A stretch of DNA of 22,579 nt from an uncultured Paraprevotella sp. (GCA_900766785.1 CAAFWT010000010.1:1-22579); one strand, 5' to 3'. Shown: positions 1 to 9,257, numbered from the stretch's first letter. The notes: generated from the letters alone by a model not told the origin. A program made the numbers and translations.

Positions 1-74
1 GCCGGGGTCGAACCGGCACGGGTTGCCCCACTGGTGTTTGAGACCAGCGCGTCTACCGATTCCGCCATCTGGGC
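1..74 (-). tRNA. tRNA-Leu (anticodon CAA), 3' end cut by window edge
   Basis: Read on the minus strand from position 74, the sequence folds as a class II tRNA. It has the 5' acceptor strand GCCCAGA, a D-arm, an anticodon stem CTGGT/ACCAG around the loop CTCAAAC (anticodon CAA, plus-strand positions 38-40), a long variable arm (TGGGG CAA CCCGT) and a T-arm GCCGG-TTCGACC-CCGGC. The long variable arm and the CAA anticodon both indicate leucine, decoding UUG. The 3' acceptor strand and discriminator base lie beyond the left edge, so the gene is incomplete here only because of the window boundary. Confidence 0.95.
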
Positions 75-86
75 TTTTTACGGCTG

Positions 87-118
87 CAAAGGTATGAGTT
101 TATTGGCAACTGACCAAA
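87..118 (-). promoter_or_regulatory. Bacteroidetes-type promoter of the tRNA-Leu gene
   Basis: On the minus strand a TTTG box (118-115) is followed after exactly 20 bases by TACCTTTG (94-87). This fits the TTTG / 19-21 bp / TAnnTTTG consensus for the Bacteroidetes primary sigma factor. Transcription would begin about 6-10 bases upstream of the tRNA 5' end at 74. It lies in the short gap after the lipoprotein stop codon, so the tRNA can be transcribed independently of the argH operon. Confidence 0.8.
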
Positions 119-143
119 TCTTAGGCCTCTTTTTTCTTCCTCC

Positions 144-692
144 TTACCGATTGCTGACCACAAGAGCGGTGCCCACATATGAGACTTTGTACCTGAACAA
201 CGCGCGTCCGCCTTCGCCGCTGGACACGATGCCCATACTGTTGAGGTCATAAGTGCGATTGCAACCGCGGCAACGAGATGTAGTTCCCGACAGCTCCATC
301 CGTTTGCTGATTCCTCCGTACTGCTCATAGCAGTTGGGGCAGTTCAAGTCGAAGCAAACCACCTGGCTTACGTCCTTGCCTATCTCGGGCAGTGAGGGCA
401 GTCCGATGATGAGGCCTCCCAGTCCCAGGATGGTATTGTCATAGTTGCTCCCTATGGCTGTGCGAACCAGTTCGGAGTTTTCCTTGCTTCCCTGGATGTA
501 GATCTTCTTTGCATCCATGGTCACACTGCAGAATTCTCCCATGCTATTGCAGGCGGTGTAAAGGGCCTGTGCCTGATAGACGTTTTCCACCACCAGTCGG
601 GCAGGAATGTGATAATAGAGGCTATCGGACTGAGTGCATGACACCAAGCCCGACAGCCATGTGATGATTGCTATGGTGCAGAGTCTTTTCAT
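144..692 (-). CDS. Small lipoprotein with two CxxC pairs, function unknown
   Basis: I do not recognise a named family for this 182-aa protein. The N-terminus is a typical lipoprotein signal: K2-R3, a hydrophobic stretch, and the lipobox LVSC with the lipidated Cys at residue 19, so it is probably anchored in the outer or inner membrane facing the periplasm. The C-terminal third carries CPNC (residues 118-121) and CRGC (141-144), spaced like a rubredoxin-like or zinc-ribbon metal site. No His suitable for a Rieske cluster is seen. A glycine-rich hydrophobic patch (about residues 88-100) precedes the cysteines. The start codon overlaps the argH stop as ATGA (689-692), so translation is probably coupled to argH. 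Role unknown; a metal or redox function is only inference. Confidence 0.75.
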   Translation of the reverse strand: MKRLCTIAIITWLSGLVSCTQSDSLYYHIPARLVVENVYQAQALYTACNSMGEFCSVTMDAKKIYIQGSKENSELVRTAIGSNYDNTILGLGGLIIGLPSLPEIGKDVSQVVCFDLNCPNCYEQYGGISKRMELSGTTSRCRGCNRTYDLNSMGIVSSGEGGRALFRYKVSYVGTALVVSNR

Positions 693-2029
693 TCTTCGTT
701 GGCCAGTTGGCGTTCCGCCTCTTCCATCTGCTCAAAATGGAATCCGTTCCACACCTCGTCCATCAGTGCACGTATCTCCTCGTTGCAGAGGTTGCCGATG
801 CTGCCTTCGTGGGTATGGTGCACTTCCTTGCGGGGCTTGAAGTGTCCTGCCTGGATGTCCATGCCCACCTTCTTGTATGCATCACGGAAGGGCATTCCCT
901 CCGTGGCCAGTCTGTTGACTTCCTCCACAGAGAACATCAGGTCATAGCGTGGGTCATCGAGGATATGCTCATTGACCTTGATGCGCTGGATGATATAGGT
1001 GACCATCGACAGACAGTCGCGCAACTCCTGGAAGCAGGGCAGGAACACCTCCTTGATGATCTGCAGATCGCGGAAATATCCGCTGGGCAGATTGTTCATG
1101 ATGAGCATAATCTGCTGGGGCAGTGCCTGTATCTTGTTGCACTTAGCGCGTGTGAGCTCAAACACATCGGGGTTCTTCTTGTGCGGCATGATACTGGACC
1201 CCGTGGTGCATTCATCGGGAAGTTTGACGAAGGCAAAGTTCTGACTATTGAATAGGCAGGCATCAAAGGCAAGCTTGCTGAGTGTGCCTGCCACGCTGGC
1301 CAGAGCAAAGGCCACGTTACGTTCCATCTTGCCACGTCCCATCTGTGCATACACCACGTTGTAATCCATGGACTCGAAGCCCAGCAGTTGTGTGGTCATT
1401 GTGCGGTTGAGTGGGAAACTGCTGCCATAGCCGGCGGCTGAACCCAGAGGGTTGCGGTTGGCCATGCGAAAGGCGGCCTGCAGAAACATCATGTCGTCCA
1501 CCAGACTCTCGGCATAGGCACCAAACCACAGGCCGAAGCTGCTGGGCATGGCCACTTGCAGATGTGTGTAGCCAGGCATGAGCACCTGCTTGTATCGCTC
1601 GCTCTGTGCCTGCAGTTCGCGGAAGAGTGTGCGTACGTCCTCGGCCACCAGTTGTAATTGGCGTCGGGTGAAGAGTTTCAGGTCCACCAGCACCTGGTCG
1701 TTGCGGCTGCGCCCAGAATGGATCTTCTTGCCCATATCGCCCAACCGGCGTGTGAGCATGAGTTCTATCTGGGAGTGCACATCCTCCACTCCCTCTTCGA
1801 TGGTGAACTGTCCTTCCAGTATCTCTTTACGTATGGCACGCAGTTCGTGAAGCAATGTTTTCAGTTCGTCGGAGGTGAGCAGTCCGATGCTCTCCAGCAT
1901 GGTGATATGTGCCATGCTGCCCATCACGTCGCTTTCGGCCAGATAGAGATCCATCTCACGGTCTCTTCCCACGGTGAACCGTTCTATTTCCTGGGCTGTG
2001 CTGAAGCCCTTGTCCCACAGTTTTGGCAT
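689..2029 (-). CDS. argH: Argininosuccinate lyase
   Basis: ArgH cleaves argininosuccinate to arginine and fumarate, the last step of arginine synthesis, in the cytoplasm as a homotetramer. The 446-aa protein has the fumarase/aspartase superfamily hallmarks: an N-terminal block with the family's W-x-K/G-F pattern (LWDKGFSTAQ), the HSGRSRNDQV motif near residue 100, a TH-LQ block (PGYTHLQVAMP), and the mobile catalytic-serine loop GSSIMPHKKNPD near residues 276-288. The length is slightly under the usual ~455-460 aa. The start MPKLWDKGF is the first ATG after the SRPBCC-protein stop, 28 bases upstream. It is third in the pyrE operon and is translationally coupled to the lipoprotein gene behind it. 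Other arg genes are absent from the window. Confidence 0.97.
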   Translation of the reverse strand: MPKLWDKGFSTAQEIERFTVGRDREMDLYLAESDVMGSMAHITMLESIGLLTSDELKTLLHELRAIRKEILEGQFTIEEGVEDVHSQIELMLTRRLGDMGKKIHSGRSRNDQVLVDLKLFTRRQLQLVAEDVRTLFRELQAQSERYKQVLMPGYTHLQVAMPSSFGLWFGAYAESLVDDMMFLQAAFRMANRNPLGSAAGYGSSFPLNRTMTTQLLGFESMDYNVVYAQMGRGKMERNVAFALASVAGTLSKLAFDACLFNSQNFAFVKLPDECTTGSSIMPHKKNPDVFELTRAKCNKIQALPQQIMLIMNNLPSGYFRDLQIIKEVFLPCFQELRDCLSMVTYIIQRIKVNEHILDDPRYDLMFSVEEVNRLATEGMPFRDAYKKVGMDIQAGHFKPRKEVHHTHEGSIGNLCNEEIRALMDEVWNGFHFEQMEEAERQLANEE

Positions 2030-2057
2030 ATTTCTCCGTTCCTGGTTTTGAAGGTTA

Positions 2058-2534
2058 TCAATAGGGGATAGTGGTCAGCATACGGGCCATTTCTTCCACT
2101 CCCTGCTCCAGTTTCTTTCCCACCATCTGCTTGATGAGGAAGTTCAATTCAGCTCTCAGGGTAACACGTAGTGCACACTGCTCACCCTGGGGCAGCAGTT
2201 GTATCCACAGGTTGGCTTGTATGGGAGCACCCTCCAATTCAAACTTGATACATTTGGGTTCCTCGCGTTCCACGATGCGGAGTGTTATCCTGCCCAGGGG
2301 AGAGTCGCCCGATACGGAGTCACTGTCAATCTCCAGTTGCTGGATTTTGTCGACAAAGGTATTCAATTGTTCGGCACTCACCTTTCCCTCTGCCATATCC
2401 AGCATGCGCTGACGTGCTTCGGGATTGTTGATGCTGTCCCTGATGGATGTCAGGATGCTGAGGTCGGAGAGTCGGTCATAGACTCTCTGTTGGGGGGCAG
2501 GTGACACGTGCACCTTACTCTTGTATTCTGTCAT
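2058..2534 (-). CDS. SRPBCC-fold (START/polyketide-cyclase-like) protein
   Basis: This is a 158-aa protein from ATG 2534. An upstream in-frame start at 2585 would overlap the pyrE stop, and MTEYKSKVHVSP is the usual opening of this Bacteroidales family. The alternating beta-strand pattern (KSKVHVSPAPQQRVYDRLSDL at the start, ITLRIVEREEP, IKFELEGAP, NLWIQLLP, CALRVTLRAELN) and the C-terminal amphipathic helix ending in the GVEEMARMLTTIPY region fit an SRPBCC hydrophobic-ligand-binding cup, presumably cytoplasmic because no signal peptide is seen. Ligand unknown. It lies 43 bases after pyrE and 28 bases before argH, the gene order I associate with Bacteroides/Prevotella genomes. A link to nucleotide or arginine metabolism is suggested only by this context. 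Confidence 0.82.
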   Translation of the reverse strand: MTEYKSKVHVSPAPQQRVYDRLSDLSILTSIRDSINNPEARQRMLDMAEGKVSAEQLNTFVDKIQQLEIDSDSVSGDSPLGRITLRIVEREEPKCIKFELEGAPIQANLWIQLLPQGEQCALRVTLRAELNFLIKQMVGKKLEQGVEEMARMLTTIPY

Positions 2535-2577
2535 AATATTCTTTTCGTGTGATGATGATTCTGTGCAGAGCGCATGG

Positions 2578-3213
2578 TTAGGCATTCCAGTGAGCAGGGT
2601 CCTTGCGCCACTCGTGCAGCATGGGTACCTGGTCCTCGGAAATATATCCTGTGCGCAGCGCTTCTGTCACCACAGCTTCGTAGTTGGTGAGTGTGATGAG
2701 CTTCACCCGAGCATCGGCAAATGCCTGTTCTGCCACAGGGAATCCATAGGTATAGGATGCCACCATGCCCACCACTTCATAGCCTGCAGCGCGCAGTGCT
2801 TCCACGGCTTTCAGACTGCTTCCGCCCGTGCTGATGAGGTCTTCCACCACCACCACCTTGGTGCCTGGTTTCAGTTCACCTTCTATCAGGTTGGCCATGC
2901 CATGATCCTTGGCTTTGCTGCGTACGTAGGCAAAGGGCAATGCCAGAGCATCTGCCACCAGAGCTCCCTGTGCGATGGCTCCTGTGGCCACACCAGCCAC
3001 AGCCTCTGCTTCGGGGAAGTTTTCCAGGATGATGCGTGTGAGTTCCACCTTGACGAAGGTGCGCAGGTCGGGGAAGGAGAGTGTCTTGCGATTGTCGCAG
3101 TAGAACGGACTCTTCCAGCCACTTGCCCATGTAAAGGGGTCTTCGGGCTGCAACTTGATGGCTTTCACTGTCAGCAACTTGGCTGCAAAGATAGATTCCA
3201 ATGTGTTGGTCAT
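2578..3213 (-). CDS. pyrE: Orotate phosphoribosyltransferase
   Basis: PyrE converts orotate plus PRPP to OMP in pyrimidine synthesis, as a cytoplasmic dimer. The 211-aa protein from ATG 3213 (MTNTLESIFAAKLL) has the type I PRTase PRPP-binding loop VVVVEDLISTGGSS around residues 120-133. The flexible catalytic loop YVRSKAKDHGMANLIEG (about 95-111) carries the K-x-K-x-H pattern. The substrate-end motif WKSPFYCDNRK is near residue 33. The longer reading from 3264 adds residues upstream of the conserved N-terminus and would run through the promoter at 3242-3249, so it was rejected. It is the first gene of the operon pyrE - SRPBCC protein - argH - lipoprotein. Confidence 0.97.
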   Translation of the reverse strand: MTNTLESIFAAKLLTVKAIKLQPEDPFTWASGWKSPFYCDNRKTLSFPDLRTFVKVELTRIILENFPEAEAVAGVATGAIAQGALVADALALPFAYVRSKAKDHGMANLIEGELKPGTKVVVVEDLISTGGSSLKAVEALRAAGYEVVGMVASYTYGFPVAEQAFADARVKLITLTNYEAVVTEALRTGYISEDQVPMLHEWRKDPAHWNA

Positions 3214-3241
3214 ATCGTATGAGTATTGGTAATATTCTGTG

Positions 3242-3249
3242 CAAAGGTA
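3242..3249 (-). promoter_or_regulatory. Probable -7 box of the pyrE operon promoter
   Basis: The minus strand reads TACCTTTG at 3249-3242, matching the Bacteroidetes TAnnTTTG -7 element. It is about 29 bases upstream of the pyrE ATG, giving a short leader. No clear TTTG -33 box lies 19-21 bases further upstream, so the call rests on the -7 box and position only. Confidence 0.6.
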
Positions 3250-3311
3250 CGAAAAAGGCTCCATACATGTGCGCGCGTGTACCTTTATATATATATGTCG
3301 GTCAGAAAAGA

Positions 3312-3343
3312 GAAGGGCAGAGAGCCACGGCTCTCTGCCCTTC
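3312..3343 (-). terminator. Intrinsic terminator of the giant surface-protein gene
   Basis: A perfect 14-bp G+C-rich stem (3312-3325 against 3330-3343) closes a 4-base loop. Read on the minus strand, it is followed by a T-rich run (TCTTTTCT). It lies about 60 bases after the stop codon of the 3405-9257 gene and upstream of pyrE. It therefore ends the fasciclin-CotH-giant protein transcript and insulates pyrE. A second, shorter hairpin (stem tcggct/agccga with complementary flanks, about 3359-3387) sits between the stop codon and this terminator. Confidence 0.85.
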
Positions 3344-3404
3344 AGTAGGTATTTACTCCTCCCGAGTCGGCTTCAGCCGAGAGGAGGAATAGACGGAGGG
3401 TTCG

Positions 3405-6400
3405 TTACTTCACCAGCACGGTCTTGCCGTTGATGATGTATACACCCTTCTGGGTCTTCTGTACGCGTATGCCGTTGATGGTGTAGATGGCATCCTTCTG
3501 CTCGCTGTTGGCCTTTACGCCATCCAGACCTACGCCACCCTTCACGTCATTCCACAGAGCGGTCACCTCTTCGGCAGTGAGTGCATCGTTGTATACACGT
3601 GCAGTCACTATATCGCCACACCATGCGTTGCTGGCTGTCTTCTCAGTGTCGGGATCACCTCCGATACCGAACCATCCGCGTCCGCTGGCGGGGAACTTGA
3701 AGTCACCGGTCAGAGTCTTGCTGCTGCTCAGTACGCCGTTGATGTAGATGTCGGCCTTCTGCTCCTGCTTGTTCCATACGCCCAGCACGTGGTAGTATGT
3801 TCCGTCCTCGGGTGAGAGGTCGCTGTCTACACGTCCCCAGTCGCCACCTACGTGTGGGTTGAATCGCATCACATACTTGCCGTTCACATTGGCAGTCTCG
3901 AAGCCTGTACCGCCACTCTGCATAGCAGAGAAGGGCTTGGCCACAGCGTTGAGTGCACTTCCGCGCAGGTCGGCCTTGATGATCATCTCCAGAGAGTGTC
4001 CATTGGCCAGAGCGCGGCTGAAGGATGTGTTCTCCTCGAAGTTCACCTTATACACGCCAGAGGGAGTGGTGCCCATGGGAGATTCGAACTTAGCCACGTA
4101 GCGGTTGAACTGATCGCTCCAGTAGGTGGTGGGAGTGGTGCCCAGTATCTCCACATTGTTCTTCATGGGAGAAACGTCGGTGGCTGTACCATCCTCGTTG
4201 AAGACGATATCCATAATCAGAGCCATGCCGTTGGCAATCAGAGTGGGATAGCTTCCCTCTGCCATGTCGCAATACCATGCACGTCCCCAACCTACAACGG
4301 TCTGCTGCAGAGCAGCGAAGTTGGTGCCGTCATAGTAGCTGATGCCTTCCTTGGTGTCGGCATCTACAGTGGATCCGAAGTTGCTATTGGTATTGTTCCA
4401 CACTACAATGTTCTTGTAGGTGCTTGCAGGAGTGGAGGTATTCTGTCCGCCGCCCACGATACCAGCACCTGTGCAGGTGCCTGCAGCATAGGCATTCTCC
4501 AGAGTGAGGCCACTACGTACACGTCCGATAAGGCCGCCCACGTAATCAGCCTCGCTGGTGATATTCACGTTGGCATATACGTTCTTGATGACAGTGGGAC
4601 CACCCACGTTACCAAAGAGACCGCCGCAGTATGCCTTACCAATGTGCAGTTTACCTGTTGCCCAGACGTTCTCCACAACGCATGTCTGAGGATTACCATT
4701 GGCATCCACAAAGATGCTGTGGCCGATGTAACCAGCCAGGATACCCGAACCGCTGGCGTTGCAGTTTATGTTGCAGTTGATGAATCCTACGTTCTTCACG
4801 TTACCGCAGAGGATACCGAAGAAGCTGTTGTAGGGTTGGTCGGCGTTGGAGCAGGTGAGACCTGTGATGGTGTGGCCTCTACCGTCGAATGAAATCCAGT
4901 TCATGTACTGAGTGGTTCCGTAGGAGTTCTCAGCAAGGTTCAGAGGAGTCCACTCGACACCGGTGATATCAACATCCTCATCCAGGATGACATAGGTCAT
5001 CTGACCGGTGTGCATTAAGTTGCGCAGAGCGAGCAATTCTGTTGCATTGGATATAGGATAGGGATCCTCTTCAGTACCGGCATGCTTGTCCAGGTCATAA
5101 ACACCATAGTTGACGGGATTGCCGCTGATGGGCATCAGCTCGGCATAATCACCATCCTCGGGCACTGTGAGCGAACCGTATTTCAGATATGCAGAGCCTG
5201 CGTTGATTACAGTGGTCACGTTGTCCACGGTCTTGGCTTCAGTGGCGCCAATCCATACATTGCCTTCCTCCAGGTAACCCTTGGCAAATACACCAGTCAA
5301 ACCACCGAGGCTACCGGGTTTGCTGACGACGCTGTTGCCAGGAGTGATGGTAGCAAATTCTGTGCTTTCGCCATCATAATCACCCTCGGGAATCAGGAAG
5401 AAGGGCTGGCCAGCCTTGATGGGCATCTCAGCCTCCTTGAGTGCGATGTACTTCACACCATCCTTCTCCAGAGTACCGGCAGCCGTATAGGCAGGTACGT
5501 TTTCGATGGATGCAATTTCTGTAGCGAAGCAGAGAGGAGTGTGGTCACCCACCTTCTGCTCAAAGGTGAAGGCAGGAGCATAGTCGCTCTGTACCTCTTC
5601 AACAGGCTCGATGAAGAACAGACTGTTGTCGGGATTGTTGACACTGATGCCGGTCCAGGTGACAAGCATAGTGGCAAACTCATGACTCTGAGCATTCATG
5701 TAATGATAGGAGCCCAGAGAAGCATCCTCGATGGTGCTCAGGTTGAGTGCACACTGTCCGTAGCCCACCATTTCTACTCTCACGGTAGAGGGAGTCAGCT
5801 GCATGGAGCTGCTGTTGTTCTCGGTGCCAGAGTAGATGAAGAGACCGCTTCTGCGGTTCTGCAGAGCATACTTGCCTTTTTCTATCTCTACGAAGCGCCA
5901 CTGGGCTGCATCAGGTTCGCTATCAGCCTCGTCCTTGTTGAAGAAGTAAACCTTGTCACCCAACGTTACATCACCTTCAGACAAGATTATTCCAGCGTCT
6001 TCGGTGCGCAGGCCAGGTATGAGATACTGGCCCCAGAGAGGATTGATTTCCGACCACCATGAAGGCATGGTCCAGCCACGATATTCATAATAATCCTCGT
6101 TGGGGTAATGGATGGTGTACCACATATTGGTGTTCACCCCGTTACGGCTCTCTTCGAAAGTCTTCAGGGCTTCGGAGAGTTGCTTGGTGGCGTTGTCAAA
6201 TGCCTCACGCTCGGGCTTGTCATAGTTCACCATAGCATTGGTCTGCTCGAGGACGGCCTTCAGAGCAGCAGCTGCTGATTCGGGATACTGACCGATGTTG
6301 TTACCGATGCTGTAGGGGTTAGACAGGATGTTGTTTACGCTCTCGGCCAGGGTCTTGTATTCGGTGGGGTTGATGACGAGGGCCTTTACGGCAGCTGTTG

Positions 6401-9257
6401 CCTCGTTGATAGCAGTTGTATCGCTCAGGTCAATGGCCATACCCTTGTTCACCTTATCCTGTACACGGTCGATGACATCCTTCAGATTGTCGGCAGCATC
6501 CTTCAGACCCTCCACATAGTAGTACTGAGACTTCTCGGTGCTGGGGATGGTGCTGTGGAACTGAATCTCTGCCAGATTGATGTTATAGTCACTTGTGGGT
6601 GAACTGGTGGGATACAGGCGGATGTACTGATAGGTATCCTTCAAGTCGATATCAGGACTCACATAGTGAGCGTTGGGCTTGTTGGTGTCGAACCCTTCTG
6701 TCAGACCGATGAGGCGCTTCCAACTGGTATCGTCGGAGGCATCCTTGGTCACATAGACATCAATAGCATTGGGGTTCTGGTGGCCGCTGGCAATACCATA
6801 GAACTCAAAGTTGATTTTGCTGAGATCATCGCGACGCAGATCAAACTCCAAGTAGGTAGAGCTCTTGTTCAGTTCTGCTCCTGCACGATACTTACTTTGG
6901 AAATAGGTAGCCAGGTTGCCATCCAACAGAGCTTCATAGGTGTAGCCGTCCTCAGGAGCGTTACACTTAATCTGTCCGTCTTCCTGTGCTCCGTCTACCA
7001 ACAGATTGTCATAGCTGAAGGCAGTCTTGTAAGTGGCAGATGCAAGTGTCAGATAAGAGTTGAGTGTGCTGTTGATGCCTGTGCGGTCCACATAGAGAGC
7101 CTCTATCTGACGAGCCAACTGGTTGATGATGGCTGTATCCTCGCGTACGGCGGTCTGGTTCTCAATCTTCTCCTTGGCCTTTGCTATTTCAACGTCCAGC
7201 TGGTCACATACTTCCTTCATACCAGGTACGGTGTTGTACTCTGAGGAGGCTGTGGGAACGGTGCCGTACATCTGGAACTCACTCATGTTGAAGAAGCCTG
7301 TGTTGCTGACGGTGTTGCGCACCACGAAACGGACATACTGATAGGTGCCACCCATCTCTATGATAGGAGAGGTGTAGTACTCACGGCTGCTTACGGAGGG
7401 GAATCCGCTGTTGAGGTTGATGACCTTCTTCCAGGCAGAGGCGGCAGCCTCCTCATCAGTGGTGGGAGTGGGATCCTCTACGGCACTGGCATCATTGGTC
7501 ACCCAGATATCAATGTCGCTGGGCAACTGGTTCCAGCTGTCACGCCATCCACCATCACCACGGCGGAGCATCTTGAAGATGAACTCGCTGACGTCCGTAC
7601 GTTTCAAATCCACCTGCAGGTAATGGTAACCTACGACATTCTGAGGAGGATATATAGAGTGGAAGTAGGTATCGCTGCTTCCGTCAATCAGGCTTGCATA
7701 GGCACCCTGACCACCGATGGCAGCGTCCTTGTAGGTCCAGCGGGCATTGCTTGAGAACTGGTTGTGTGCATCGTCCTCATCGTCAGCCTCAAAGATAAGG
7801 GTTTCATAGTCATTGGCCTTCTTACGTACAGCCTCAGCTTTCTCTATGGCCTTGCTGAGAAGGTCGGCATAGGTTACCTTTACGGATTTTTCCAGCATGG
7901 CATCTCCTGTGGCATCATCCACACGGCGCATGTACCAGTAATTACTCTGGTTGTAACCCACGCCAGCTGCGCAGATGTAACCGCTCAGTCCGTTTCCGTC
8001 TCCATGAGAGAGCATGTGGTAAGAACAATTGTTATTTACATTGTACAGGCAGAACCAGGGTTTGTTGTGCTCTTCGTCGGGGAAGATAATCTGCTCGGTC
8101 TTCTGCTCGTCCACGAGAGGCAGGTTGTAGGCAGCTGACGTGTTGCAGGCATCACCATTCACCCAGTCGATATACTTGATGTTGCCCACACACTGGATGC
8201 TGAAGTTGCCGCTGGGCAACTTGGTCACCTTGAATACCTGATAGGGGCTCTCCTCGTCAAGGTCTTGCCAGGCCATACGGTTTTCGTCCTTATGTCCGTA
8301 CATGGCCTTCTCAACACCCTGGTTGTTGAGGAATCTGTCATCGCTGCTTACAAAGCGATAATAACCATCGGTAACAGGTACACGGCTTGCCTTGACCTCC
8401 TCAAGTGCCTTGCGCAGACTTTCCATTGCTGCAGTCAATTCCTCGTTGGTGGCAGATGACTTGTTGGTCAGGTCACTGGCCTTGGTCCATTCATCAGCAA
8501 AGGCCTTGATCTTGTCATCGTCATAGTAGCCAGGTTCTGTACCTGCCTGGAATGTTCCTGGGTCGGTGGAGTCCACCAGACTAATCAGCAACTGCAGAGG
8601 ATCGGTAACCTCAATGGCAGGATACATCTGGAATTCACTGAAACACCAGTAAGGTGAAGAGGCATCTCGTGCATAGAAACGCAGGTATCTGTAGGGCTGA
8701 TCTGTGATAACCACAGGGGGTGTGTAGGGCCATCCGTCCTCAACAGTCTGTGAGGGTAGATTTTCGTGCGTGGCAATGGTCACCCATGAGGAATTGTCAT
8801 CGGGAGTGTTGGTGGCCTTAATCTCAATCTTGGTCCATATCACACCACGGCGAACACTGCCTTGGTACACATCTGCACGACGGTCATACACGTAGAAGAA
8901 CTTGTTGATGTCCGTACGCTTCAGGTCCACCTGAATGTACAGGTCCTGTGTCCTGAGGTTTGGCCCCGTGGGATCAGAGTGCCAGTAGGTGGTCTGATCG
9001 CCATCAATCAGGGCACCCAGTTCATTCCCAGCATCGATGAACACCTGGTTGAAACCATAGTTGTCATTGTTGGGATCAGTAATCTTCCATGTACAGTTAC
9101 TCGTCAACTGACTTTCCGTGGGATCGGCCACCACATTGGTGATAAGCGGATTCTCCAAGTCCGGTTCGTACATCTGAGCCAAGAGAGGCTGCACGTTCCA
9201 TACCATGCTGAGCAATAGCAACATCATGGCGGAGAAGGCTTTCTTTCTCATACGCAT
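3405..9257 (-). CDS. Giant secreted multidomain protein (discoidin-like x3, ricin-like, GLUG, LamG)
   Basis: This is a protein of about 1950 aa from ATG 9257, which gives a clean signal peptide (RMRKKAFSAMM, hydrophobic core, cut after PLLAQ). A GTG start at 9293 is possible but adds a poor leader. Approximate domains by eye: F5/8 (discoidin)-like carbohydrate-binding modules at 35-215, 500-667 and 750-905, sharing the recurring block xYLQVDLKRTD; ricin-like or lectin-like regions at 295-445 and 1040-1220; a GLUG-type beta-helix segment at 1445-1605 (repeats like GGLFGNVG and GGLIGRVRSG); a LamG-like concanavalin fold at 1725-1905; and a short C-terminal region ending GVYIINGKTVLVK, as in Bacteroidetes exported proteins. 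FIVAR-like helical spacers separate the modules. No catalytic domain is evident, so a surface adhesin or glycan-binding role is inferred. It is last in the operon after the CotH gene. Confidence 0.85.
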   Translation of the reverse strand: MRMRKKAFSAMMLLLLSMVWNVQPLLAQMYEPDLENPLITNVVADPTESQLTSNCTWKITDPNNDNYGFNQVFIDAGNELGALIDGDQTTYWHSDPTGPNLRTQDLYIQVDLKRTDINKFFYVYDRRADVYQGSVRRGVIWTKIEIKATNTPDDNSSWVTIATHENLPSQTVEDGWPYTPPVVITDQPYRYLRFYARDASSPYWCFSEFQMYPAIEVTDPLQLLISLVDSTDPGTFQAGTEPGYYDDDKIKAFADEWTKASDLTNKSSATNEELTAAMESLRKALEEVKASRVPVTDGYYRFVSSDDRFLNNQGVEKAMYGHKDENRMAWQDLDEESPYQVFKVTKLPSGNFSIQCVGNIKYIDWVNGDACNTSAAYNLPLVDEQKTEQIIFPDEEHNKPWFCLYNVNNNCSYHMLSHGDGNGLSGYICAAGVGYNQSNYWYMRRVDDATGDAMLEKSVKVTYADLLSKAIEKAEAVRKKANDYETLIFEADDEDDAHNQFSSNARWTYKDAAIGGQGAYASLIDGSSDTYFHSIYPPQNVVGYHYLQVDLKRTDVSEFIFKMLRRGDGGWRDSWNQLPSDIDIWVTNDASAVEDPTPTTDEEAAASAWKKVINLNSGFPSVSSREYYTSPIIEMGGTYQYVRFVVRNTVSNTGFFNMSEFQMYGTVPTASSEYNTVPGMKEVCDQLDVEIAKAKEKIENQTAVREDTAIINQLARQIEALYVDRTGINSTLNSYLTLASATYKTAFSYDNLLVDGAQEDGQIKCNAPEDGYTYEALLDGNLATYFQSKYRAGAELNKSSTYLEFDLRRDDLSKINFEFYGIASGHQNPNAIDVYVTKDASDDTSWKRLIGLTEGFDTNKPNAHYVSPDIDLKDTYQYIRLYPTSSPTSDYNINLAEIQFHSTIPSTEKSQYYYVEGLKDAADNLKDVIDRVQDKVNKGMAIDLSDTTAINEATAAVKALVINPTEYKTLAESVNNILSNPYSIGNNIGQYPESAAAALKAVLEQTNAMVNYDKPEREAFDNATKQLSEALKTFEESRNGVNTNMWYTIHYPNEDYYEYRGWTMPSWWSEINPLWGQYLIPGLRTEDAGIILSEGDVTLGDKVYFFNKDEADSEPDAAQWRFVEIEKGKYALQNRRSGLFIYSGTENNSSSMQLTPSTVRVEMVGYGQCALNLSTIEDASLGSYHYMNAQSHEFATMLVTWTGISVNNPDNSLFFIEPVEEVQSDYAPAFTFEQKVGDHTPLCFATEIASIENVPAYTAAGTLEKDGVKYIALKEAEMPIKAGQPFFLIPEGDYDGESTEFATITPGNSVVSKPGSLGGLTGVFAKGYLEEGNVWIGATEAKTVDNVTTVINAGSAYLKYGSLTVPEDGDYAELMPISGNPVNYGVYDLDKHAGTEEDPYPISNATELLALRNLMHTGQMTYVILDEDVDITGVEWTPLNLAENSYGTTQYMNWISFDGRGHTITGLTCSNADQPYNSFFGILCGNVKNVGFINCNINCNASGSGILAGYIGHSIFVDANGNPQTCVVENVWATGKLHIGKAYCGGLFGNVGGPTVIKNVYANVNITSEADYVGGLIGRVRSGLTLENAYAAGTCTGAGIVGGGQNTSTPASTYKNIVVWNNTNSNFGSTVDADTKEGISYYDGTNFAALQQTVVGWGRAWYCDMAEGSYPTLIANGMALIMDIVFNEDGTATDVSPMKNNVEILGTTPTTYWSDQFNRYVAKFESPMGTTPSGVYKVNFEENTSFSRALANGHSLEMIIKADLRGSALNAVAKPFSAMQSGGTGFETANVNGKYVMRFNPHVGGDWGRVDSDLSPEDGTYYHVLGVWNKQEQKADIYINGVLSSSKTLTGDFKFPASGRGWFGIGGDPDTEKTASNAWCGDIVTARVYNDALTAEEVTALWNDVKGGVGLDGVKANSEQKDAIYTINGIRVQKTQKGVYIINGKTVLVK

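Noticed and set aside
144..692. Rieske [2Fe-2S] protein
   Set aside because: The cysteine spacing is CxxC...CxxC, with none of the histidine ligands that define Rieske clusters.
3852..6062. Long plus-strand open frames (346 and 326 aa) across the giant protein gene
   Set aside because: They are antisense to a convincing multidomain protein with signal peptide and C-terminal region. They show no domains and reflect the codon bias of the real frame.
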